Shown here piece by piece: positions 1 to 5,247 of a DNA stretch of 8,795 nt. The stretch is from Micromonosporaceae bacterium (GTDB taxonomy: Bacteria; Actinomycetota; Actinomycetes; Mycobacteriales; Micromonosporaceae): positions 1-8,795 of the forward strand of contig JAFMQQ010000090.1 in NCBI GenBank assembly GCA_017354595.1. Direction: 5' to 3'. Below the pieces are notes generated by a model. The model did not search any database, had not been told where the DNA came from, and saw only the letters and a program-made list of their open reading frames with translations. The position numbers and the translations under genes are program-made. Position 1 is the first letter of the stretch. The number at the start of each line of letters is the position of its first letter.

Positions 1-2
1 GG

Positions 3-197
3 GCACGGGCCGCCGCCTCGGCGCTGGCGATGCGGGCCGCGACTGCGCTCACCGTCGCGACCGGGGCGCGCTCGCTGCTGGTGACCGAGCACGCCCAGCG
101 ACTGGTACGCGAGGCGATGTTCCTGCTCGTCTTCGGCTCCCGCCCGGCCATCAAGGAGGCGTTGTTGCGCCGGTACCCACCGGGTCCGCAGGCATGA
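3..197 (+). CDS. C-terminal end of an acyl-CoA dehydrogenase-like protein (5' end outside window)
   Basis: An open frame enters from the left edge and ends at TGA 195-197, giving 64 codons. The visible residues are alanine-rich amphipathic helix, with segments such as LLVTEHAQRLVREAMFLLVF and GSRPAIKEALLRRY. This resembles the C-terminal four-helix bundle of the acyl-CoA dehydrogenase fold, where a similar helix packs at the flavin site and the chain ends in a short polar tail. No catalytic residue lies in the fragment, so the family call rests on general resemblance only and could be wrong. The coding sense is supported by strong G/C at third positions. It lies 84 bp upstream of the GNAT gene on the same strand and may share its transcript. 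Confidence 0.5.
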   Translation, partial: ARAAASALAMRAATALTVATGARSLLVTEHAQRLVREAMFLLVFGSRPAIKEALLRRYPPGPQA

Positions 198-281
198 CCG
201 GGTACGCGGCCGCTGGGCGCGGGTCCTGCTCCTGGGGTACCCACTGTTGTCCCGGATGACCCGGCAGGGCAGGCTGGTCGG

Positions 282-1115
282 GTGGGCGAAGACCTCGACC
301 AGCCGGCCGTGCAGGCCGCCCGTGCCGCCGGCGCGGCGGCCCAGCGGGTCGGTGTGACGGTACGGGAACTCGAGCAGCTGAACGAGATGCGCACCGCGAT
401 CGACCTGTTCTGCCGGGTGTGGAACGCGGATTCGCCCGACCAGCTCATCAACATCAGCATCATGCGGGCGATGGCGCATGCCGGCAACTACATCGTCGGC
501 GCATACCGGGACGGCGCGATGATCGGCGCGGTCGCCGCCTTCCTCGGCCCGCAGCACCTGCACTCCCACCTCGCCGGTGTCGAGCCGGGCGGGCAGGGCG
601 CCGGGGTGGGGTACGTGCTGAAGCTGCACCAGCGCGCCTGGTCGCTGGCGCGCGGGCTGCCCGAGGTGCGCTGGACCTTCGACCCGCTGATCCGCCGCAA
701 CGCGTACTTCAACCTGCAGAAGCTGGGCGCCTGCGCGACCGGGTACCTGGTCGACTTCTACGGGCCGCTGGAGGACGGGATCAACGTGGGCGACGCGACC
801 GACCGGCTGTACGTGCGCTGGGTGCTCGCCTCGCCGGCGGCGGTCGAGGCGGCCGGCGGCCGGCCGCTGGAGGTACCCAAGTCGGCGGCCTCGCGCCTGG
901 TGGAGGTACCGCCGGACATCGAGGCGCTGCGCGCCAGCGATCCGCGCAGCGCGGCCGACTGGCGGTACGCCGTCCGCGAGGCGCTGCAACGGCCGATGGG
1001 CGAGGGGTGGCGTATCGCCGGCATCACCCGCGACGGCTTCTACGTGCTGGAGCCACCGCCACCCTGTGCCGGCTCCACCCACCCCGCCGGCGAAACCACT
1101 AAGGAGGAAGCGTGA
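282..1115 (+). CDS. GNAT-family N-acyltransferase, COG3375 type; probable amino acid N-succinyltransferase
   Basis: This 277-residue protein matches the pattern of the COG3375 GNAT branch. It has a strand and alpha-1 around residues 26-50, LHSHLAGV at 93-100, an acyl-CoA pyrophosphate-binding loop QGAGVG at 105-110, then WTFDPL at 131-136 and NAYFNLQKLGA at 140-150. Members of this branch sit beside N-succinylamino acid racemase genes. In Geobacillus kaustophilus such a protein transfers succinyl from succinyl-CoA to D-amino acids. Here it overlaps the racemase-like gene by four bases (GTGA), so the two are almost certainly co-translated and the same role is inferred. The start is uncertain: GTG 282 is the most upstream start in a frame open since the preceding TGA at 195, and it has no strong ribosome site. 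GTG 309 or GTG 354 would trim an Ala-rich N-terminus without touching the domain. The last 90 residues are less conserved and end in a Pro/Thr-rich tail. Confidence 0.82.
   Translation: MGEDLDQPAVQAARAAGAAAQRVGVTVRELEQLNEMRTAIDLFCRVWNADSPDQLINISIMRAMAHAGNYIVGAYRDGAMIGAVAAFLGPQHLHSHLAGVEPGGQGAGVGYVLKLHQRAWSLARGLPEVRWTFDPLIRRNAYFNLQKLGACATGYLVDFYGPLEDGINVGDATDRLYVRWVLASPAAVEAAGGRPLEVPKSAASRLVEVPPDIEALRASDPRSAADWRYAVREALQRPMGEGWRIAGITRDGFYVLEPPPPCAGSTHPAGETTKEEA
1101..1107 (+). promoter_or_regulatory. Shine-Dalgarno of the racemase gene inside the GNAT coding end
   Basis: AAGGAGG lies four bases before GTG 1112, within the last codons of the GNAT gene. It fixes the start of the downstream gene at the GTGA overlap and indicates translational coupling of the pair. 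Confidence 0.85.
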
Positions 1116-2218
1116 AGTTCACCGGGTTTGAGTTGCGCCGGGTCGCGATGCCGTTGGTCACCCCGTTCCGCACCTCGTTCGGCGTCGAGCATGCCCGGGA
1201 CGTGTTGCTGGTCAAGGCGGTCGGCGACCAGGCCGAGGGCTGGGGCGAGTGTGTCGCCTCCTACGCGCCGCTCTACTCGTCCGAATACACCGACGGCGCC
1301 GTCGAGGTGATCCGGCGCTACCTGTTGCCGGCGCTCGGTCAACTCTCCACTGTGGATGCCACCGGTGCGGAGCGGACGTTCGCCCGGTTCAAGGGGCACC
1401 CGATGGCGAAGGCGGCGGTACAGACCGCGATTCTGGACGCGGAGTTGCGCGCCGCCGGCATGCCGCTCTCCGCCTACCTGGGCGCGACCAAGCCGGCGGT
1501 ACCCGCTGGCGTGTCGGTCGGCATCATGGACTCCATCCCGCAACTGCTGGACGCCGTATCGTCCTATCTGGACGGTGGGTACCTGCGCATCAAGCTGAAG
1601 ATCGAGCCGGGCTGGGACCTGGCGCCGGTACGGGCGGTACGCGAGCGGTTCGGCGACGCGATGCTGTTGCAGGTGGACGCTAACACGGCGTACACGCTGG
1701 CCGACGCGCGGCACCTGGCCCAGCTGGACGCGTTCGACCTGCTGCTGATGGAGCAGCCGCTGCCGGAGGACGACGTACGCGGGCACGCGGAACTGGCACG
1801 CCATCTGCGTACCCCGATCTGCCTGGACGAGTCGATCACCTCGGCGCGTGCGGCGGCGGACGCGATCGCGTTGGGTGCCTGCGCGATCGTGAACATCAAG
1901 CCGGGCCGGGTGGGTGGCTACCTGGAGGCGCGACGGGTACACGATGTCTGCGCGGCGAACGGGATCGCGGTCTGGGCGGGCGGGATGCTGGAGACGGGCC
2001 TGGGCCGGGCGGCGAACGTGGCGCTCGCCGCGTTGCCCAACTTCACCCTGCCCGGTGACACCTCGGCCTCCGACCGGTACTTCGCCCGGGACATCACCCG
2101 GCCGTTCGTGCTGGAGGACGGGCACCTGCGGGTACCGACCGGGCCGGGCATCGGCGTCGATCCCGACCCGGACGCACTCGGCGAGGTGACCACCTCGGTC
2201 GACTGGCTGCCCCTGTGA
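1112..2218 (+). CDS. MenC type-2 / N-succinylamino acid racemase (NSAR/OSBS), enolase superfamily
   Basis: A 368-residue enolase-superfamily enzyme with an N-terminal capping domain (about 1-125) and a (beta/alpha)7-beta barrel. The active site is intact: KLK at 161-163, metal ligands D189, E214 and D239, and the second catalytic lysine K263. S135 and the GGMLETGLGRA segment at 290-300 are also present. Length and residue numbers coincide with the Amycolatopsis NSAR/OSBS enzyme as I recall it. R266, reported there to favour racemase over o-succinylbenzoate synthase activity, is also conserved (NIKPGRVGG). The reaction is therefore likely proton transfer at the alpha carbon of N-succinylamino acids, with possible OSBS side activity in menaquinone synthesis. 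The GNAT partner upstream supports the racemase role. The GTG start is set by AAGGAGG at 1101-1107. The stop lies 15 bp from the stop of the convergent minus-strand gene, so the two transcripts meet tail to tail. A menaquinone role alone is the main alternative; menC is not assigned for that reason. Confidence 0.9.
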   Translation: MKFTGFELRRVAMPLVTPFRTSFGVEHARDVLLVKAVGDQAEGWGECVASYAPLYSSEYTDGAVEVIRRYLLPALGQLSTVDATGAERTFARFKGHPMAKAAVQTAILDAELRAAGMPLSAYLGATKPAVPAGVSVGIMDSIPQLLDAVSSYLDGGYLRIKLKIEPGWDLAPVRAVRERFGDAMLLQVDANTAYTLADARHLAQLDAFDLLLMEQPLPEDDVRGHAELARHLRTPICLDESITSARAAADAIALGACAIVNIKPGRVGGYLEARRVHDVCAANGIAVWAGGMLETGLGRAANVALAALPNFTLPGDTSASDRYFARDITRPFVLEDGHLRVPTGPGIGVDPDPDALGEVTTSVDWLPL

Positions 2219-2233
2219 GTCCACAATGGAGTG

Positions 2234-3391
2234 TCAGCACTGCCAGGTGACCGGCCGGATGACGGTGGTCGGCTTGCTGCTGCCGCCGACGTACCAGTCG
2301 CCGACGACAAGGTTGGTTTCGGTGATGGCGCTCGCGTCGACGGTATAGCCGGCCGGCGCGGCCAGCGGTACCGGCTGACCGTGGTTGTCGTAGGCGCTGC
2401 GCACGGCGGTGAACCAACCGGCGGAGTTCACGTGCGTGGCGGTGTCTGCCTCGGAGAGCTTGAAGACCAGCTTGCCGGTCCGCACGTCCCATACTGCGGC
2501 CCAGCTCTTCTCTGACGTGGGGCGGGCCGGGTCGGGTCCGGTGAGCCGGCCCGCGGCCCAGCCATCGCGGACCGAGAACGCGAGACCGAAGACCTTCGGG
2601 CCCGGCGTTTCGAGCCGGCGCATGTTGCCGGCCTTATCCCATACCACCGGCCAGCGGCCCTTCGGCTCGTTGAAGAGGCCGACCATGGTGCCGTCGTCGT
2701 CGATGCCATCGACCTCGGCACTCAGCGGCGTCGGCAGGAACCGTGCCGTGTCGCTACCCGCCGGCCAGATCATTCCGTGCTGCGAGGCGCCGCCGTACTT
2801 GGAAGCCGTCGTGATGATGTCACCCGCTGCGTTGATCGCCAGTGGGCCACGTGCGGTGTAACCGGCGGGCAGGTGCAGGCGGGTGACCTGCCCGTCCCGG
2901 TATCGGAAGGGGCCCGAGCGGTCGATGCCCACCGCCACGCCGTGTTCGTTGATCGCGCCGATGGTCGAGCCCGCGAGCACCTGGGGCCTGCCGTCGGTCC
3001 ACAGCAGACCGGTAATGGCGCCGGCCTTGCTCAACGCCCACCCGGCGATGTACCGGCCGGCGGGGTCGACCGCTTCCGCGCGCGCCTCGGTCAGGCCAGC
3101 GGGTACCGGGAGGAGGGTGTACGGGCAGCCCGCGCCGACACCCGGCGTGGTGCTGCCGGTTGGCGTGGCGGACGGTCTTGGCCCGGCGGAGCCGTGCGAG
3201 CGCAACCGCAGCGCGCCGATCGTCGCCGGTACCGCGACCAGCGCCAGCACGGTCAGCGCCGCGACACCCGGCACCGCGTACCGGCGCCGGCGCGCCACGC
3301 GCTGACCCTCCCGCAGCACCATGGCCAGGTCCACCCGGCTCGGCGGTGCCTCGACCCGCCCCAGCAGCATCCGCAGTTCATCCTCGTTCAC
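2234..3391 (-). CDS. Single-pass membrane protein with propeller-like outer domain; putative anti-sigma/sensor partner of the sigma factor
   Basis: This 385-residue protein has a short cytoplasmic N-terminus (1-37) ending in the basic run RVARRRR. One membrane helix follows at about 39-61, then a Gly/Pro/Ser/Thr linker at 65-87 and a large exported domain. That domain repeats a unit of the form I-N-x-x-G-x-x-V/I-G followed by a short strand with WxxG, for example GLLWTDGRPQVL at 128-139, MIWPAG at 207-212, VVWDKAGNMRRL at 249-260 and AAVWDVRTGKLVFKL at 298-312. This looks like HAF-type beta-propeller blades. The GTG start overlaps the sigma stop in GTGA and has GGGAGG eight bases upstream. 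Gene order, coupling and topology suggest that it holds or tunes the sigma factor at the membrane in response to an outside signal. There is no zinc-binding HxxxCxxC anti-sigma motif, so the binding mode is unknown. Only two cysteines are visible, C89 and the final residue C385. Confidence 0.72.
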   Translation of the reverse strand: MNEDELRMLLGRVEAPPSRVDLAMVLREGQRVARRRRYAVPGVAALTVLALVAVPATIGALRLRSHGSAGPRPSATPTGSTTPGVGAGCPYTLLPVPAGLTEARAEAVDPAGRYIAGWALSKAGAITGLLWTDGRPQVLAGSTIGAINEHGVAVGIDRSGPFRYRDGQVTRLHLPAGYTARGPLAINAAGDIITTASKYGGASQHGMIWPAGSDTARFLPTPLSAEVDGIDDDGTMVGLFNEPKGRWPVVWDKAGNMRRLETPGPKVFGLAFSVRDGWAAGRLTGPDPARPTSEKSWAAVWDVRTGKLVFKLSEADTATHVNSAGWFTAVRSAYDNHGQPVPLAAPAGYTVDASAITETNLVVGDWYVGGSSKPTTVIRPVTWQC

Positions 3392-3894
3392 GGCGTTGGC
3401 CTCCCGTTCGCGTCATTGAGCACGCCCATCGCCTCGCGCAGCGTGGCCAGGCCGCGCGCGCACTGACTCTTCACGTTTCCGGTGGAGCAGCCCAGTGCCT
3501 CCGCCGTCGCCTCCACCGACAGGTCGCAGAAGTACCGCAGCACCAGCACCGCGCGCTGGCCCTTGGGCAGCGCGCGCAGCGCCGCCATGACCGCGTCCCG
3601 CTCCTCCGGGCCGATGTCGGGCGGTGCCGGCCGATCCGGTGCGGTACTTGTCAGCACCACCCGCGACCAGGCGCGCCGACGCTCGTCCAGGTAGCGGCGG
3701 ACCAGGATCCGGTGCAGGTACGCGTCGAGGTTCTCCACCGCGCTGGCCCGCCGCCATTGCCGGTACAGGTCGATCAGGCTGGCCTGCACGATGTCGTCGG
3801 CCCGGTGCCCATCGCCACAGAGCAGGTACGCGGTGCGGTGCAAGCGGGACAGTCGGGCCGAGACATACTCCGCGTACTCCCGGTCTGATCGCAT
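3388..3894 (-). CDS. SigE-family (ECF-type) RNA polymerase sigma factor
   Basis: A 168-residue two-domain sigma factor. Region 2 lies at about 5-75, with the core-binding and -10 segment around RADDIVQASLIDLYRQW (31-47) and NLDAYLHRILVRRYLDERRR (55-74). Region 4 lies at about 98-155, with LPKGQRAVLVLRYFCDLSV (109-127) and the helix-turn-helix EALGCSTGNVKSQCARGL (132-149). Size and motifs fit the actinobacterial SigE-like family. ATG 3894 is preceded by GGAGGGGA on the minus strand, a strong ribosome site. The coding end overlaps the membrane-protein gene by four bases, the usual layout of a sigma factor with its cognate membrane regulator. Autoregulation from the 141-bp divergent spacer is likely but its promoter is not identified. 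The target regulon cannot be read from the sequence. Confidence 0.93.
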   Translation of the reverse strand: MRSDREYAEYVSARLSRLHRTAYLLCGDGHRADDIVQASLIDLYRQWRRASAVENLDAYLHRILVRRYLDERRRAWSRVVLTSTAPDRPAPPDIGPEERDAVMAALRALPKGQRAVLVLRYFCDLSVEATAEALGCSTGNVKSQCARGLATLREAMGVLNDANGRPTP

Positions 3895-4035
3895 GCGGTC
3901 TCCCCTCCGGCGCCTCTGTCTCTGCCCTCAACGTCGCACCCGGGTGCCCGGAAGGTTGCACCGGATCGGCCACAGTGGACAGATCCGGTACGGTGTGGCG
4001 CGAACGTACAACGACGTACCGGATAGAGGAGAACC
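3895..4035. promoter_or_regulatory. Divergent spacer between sigma factor and SIS-protein genes
   Basis: This 141-bp spacer must hold promoters for both directions. Visible elements are the ribosome sites at each edge (complement of TCCCCTCC near 3901-3908 for the sigma gene; AGAGGAGA around 4025-4032 for the SIS gene) and a perfect 12-bp palindrome GCACCCGGGTGC at 3936-3947. A TTGCAC at 3956-3961 could be a -35 toward the SIS gene, but no convincing -10 follows at normal spacing. The palindrome could be an operator; this is unproven. Confidence 0.4.
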
Positions 4036-4986
4036 ATGGACCCCGACCTGTTCCTGGCCGACCTGGAGGAGAAGCCGGCCGCGCTGCGTGAGCTCGCCAC
4101 CACGCTCGCCGCCGATGACCCGTGGGCCGGGCTGACCCGGCGCATCTCCCGCGTGCTCCTGCTCGGCATGGGCAGCTCCCGTATCGCCGCGATGCCGGTC
4201 GCCGCCCGGCTGCGCGCGGCCGGTATCGACGCGGTGGCCGAGTACGCCTCGGCGGCCCGGCTCTACCCACCCGACCCGTGGACCCTGGTGGTCGCGGTCT
4301 CGGCCCGCGGTACCACCGCCGAGCCGATCGCCGCGGTAGCTGGCTATCCGCGGTACGCGGCGGTGACCAACACACCGGACTCGCCACTGGCCAAGGGGGC
4401 GGAGCTGGTCGTACCGACGCAGGCCGGGGTGGAGCGCGGCGGGTTGGCCAGCCGCTCGTACCTGCACGCGCTGATCATGCTGGAGGTGCTGGCGTCCCGG
4501 CTGATCGGCGATGGGCGCGATCTGCCGGGACTGTGCCGGCGGGCCGCCGATGCCATCGAGGACCTGCTCGACCGGCGGGACTCCTGGCTGGGCCCGGCGG
4601 TGCAGCTGCTGGACAGCCCGGACGGCTTCTTCGCGATCGCCCCGGCCGAGCGGATCAGCTCGGCCGAGCAGTCGGCGCTGATCGTGCGCGAGGGGCCGCA
4701 CCGGCGCACGGATGCGGGCGAGACCGGGGACTGGCCACACGTGGACGCGTACCTGACCAGAACGCTCGACTACCGCGCCCTGTTCTTCCCCGGCTCGCGC
4801 TACGACGACGTGGCGCTCGGTCGGCTGCGCGAAAGCGGCTCGACGGTGGTCGCGGTCGGCGCGGCGCCGCCCGGGGTGGGCCTCGCCATCCGGTACCGCG
4901 GCGATGACGACCCGCAGGTCAGGCTGCTCGCCGAGGTGCTCGTGGGGGAACTGGTCGGCACCGCGTGGTGGTCGGCAGCCCGCTGA
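4036..4986 (+). CDS. SIS-domain protein, GlmS/AgaS isomerase-like
   Basis: A 316-residue protein made of two SIS (sugar isomerase) halves. The first, about 38-160, carries GMGSS at 44-48, the phosphosugar-binding SARGTT at 89-94 and TNTPDSPLAK at 111-120, the same order as in the isomerase part of glucosamine-6-phosphate synthase. The second, about 185-310, has SSAEQSALIVREGPHRRTDA (208-227) and a C-terminal VLVGELVGTAWW segment. There is no glutaminase domain, so it should act as an aldose/ketose or amino-sugar phosphate isomerase or deaminase rather than as full GlmS. The substrate cannot be told, and it is short for a GlmS isomerase region. AGAGGAGA lies a few bases before ATG 4036. It is divergent from the sigma gene, and a functional link with it is possible but not shown. 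It could also be a deglycase or a regulator that binds sugar phosphate. Confidence 0.8.
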   Translation: MDPDLFLADLEEKPAALRELATTLAADDPWAGLTRRISRVLLLGMGSSRIAAMPVAARLRAAGIDAVAEYASAARLYPPDPWTLVVAVSARGTTAEPIAAVAGYPRYAAVTNTPDSPLAKGAELVVPTQAGVERGGLASRSYLHALIMLEVLASRLIGDGRDLPGLCRRAADAIEDLLDRRDSWLGPAVQLLDSPDGFFAIAPAERISSAEQSALIVREGPHRRTDAGETGDWPHVDAYLTRTLDYRALFFPGSRYDDVALGRLRESGSTVVAVGAAPPGVGLAIRYRGDDDPQVRLLAEVLVGELVGTAWWSAAR

Positions 4987-5040
4987 ATCCGCCCCCTCAC
5001 ACAGGCCACATTTCGGGTAAGTTTCATCGACCGGTGGCTC

Positions 5041-5054
5041 TGGGAGCGTTTCCA
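5041..5054. promoter_or_regulatory. Candidate CebR/CelR operator upstream of the cellulase gene
   Basis: TGGGAGCGTTTCCA matches the palindromic cellulase operator TGGGAGCGCTCCCA at 12 of 14 positions, with an exact left half. In Streptomyces and Thermobifida this box binds the LacI-family repressor CebR/CelR, which is released by cellobiose or cellotriose. It lies upstream of the only cellulase in the window, where the promoter is expected. TAGGCG at 5070-5075 or TAGCGG at 5076-5081 could be the -10, but neither has a good -35. The repressor gene is not in the window. Confidence 0.72.
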
Positions 5055-5097
5055 TGCAATCATGCGCTCTAGGCGTAGCGGAGCCAGGCCATTGATG

Positions 5098-5168
5098 GGC
5101 GCCGAGGGCAAACCGGAGACGGACGGCGACCCATGACGCCGGCCTGCCCACCACGCAGGTTCGGCGGA
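5098..5168 (+). ncRNA. Candidate GEMM-I-like (cyclic-di-GMP class I) riboswitch aptamer in the cellulase leader
   Basis: The leader folds by eye into the GEMM layout. P1 pairs CGCCGA (5100-5105) with TCGGCG (5161-5166). P2 pairs GGG (5106-5108) with CCC (5130-5132) and, inside it, CCG (5113-5115) with CGG (5120-5122) around a GAGA GNRA tetraloop (5116-5119). P3 pairs CCTGC (5143-5147) with GCAGG (5155-5159). GEMM hallmarks are present: GGGCAAACC at 5106-5114, GGACG at 5121-5125 and GGTT directly before the P1 3' strand (5158-5161). It departs from the consensus in the GACGCAAAGCC segment (here GACGGCGACCC) and has extra bases before P3. It may be a divergent actinobacterial member, a variant with another ligand, or a chance resemblance. 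Position between operator and start codon fits a leader riboswitch. Confidence 0.5.
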
Positions 5169-5176
5169 GGCAGGAA

Positions 5177-5239
5177 ACTCCCCAAATGCCATCCCGATCC
5201 GATCCCAGGACCGGGAGTCCCGAAATCCTCGCGAGGAGT
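5177..5239 (+). promoter_or_regulatory. Possible translational expression platform with alternative pairings at the Shine-Dalgarno
   Basis: ACTCC (5177-5181) can pair with GGAGT (5235-5239), which contains the ribosome site. Alternatively ACTCCC (5177-5182) can pair with GGGAGT (5213-5218), leaving the site free. The ribosome site also lies in the palindrome TCCTCGCGAGGA (5226-5237), able to form a small four-base-pair hairpin. These exclusive states are what a translational switch needs; the assignment to ligand-bound or free states is unknown. Confidence 0.35.
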
Positions 5240-5247
5240 ACCCCGCA

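Noticed and set aside
256..258. ATG as an alternative start for the GNAT gene
   Set aside because: It is in a different frame from the GNAT reading frame, so it cannot start that protein.
1040..2224. Long minus-strand open frame opposite the racemase gene
   Set aside because: It mirrors the well-supported NSAR gene, is arginine-rich with no domain, and is explained by high-GC codon bias of the + strand gene.
2219..2233. Shared terminator between the convergent racemase and membrane-protein genes
   Set aside because: The spacer is only 15 bp and no stem-loop is visible in it.
3928..5154. Long minus-strand open frame over the SIS gene and cellulase leader
   Set aside because: It runs opposite a clear SIS protein and through the operator and leader; its composition is that of an antisense shadow.
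5098..5168. Leader RNA as a ydaO (c-di-AMP) or cobalamin riboswitch
   Set aside because: The conserved GGGGTGAAT and late TCAGCTAACCTC-type blocks of ydaO and the cobalamin core are absent; GGGCAAACC with a GNRA-capped hairpin fits GEMM better.
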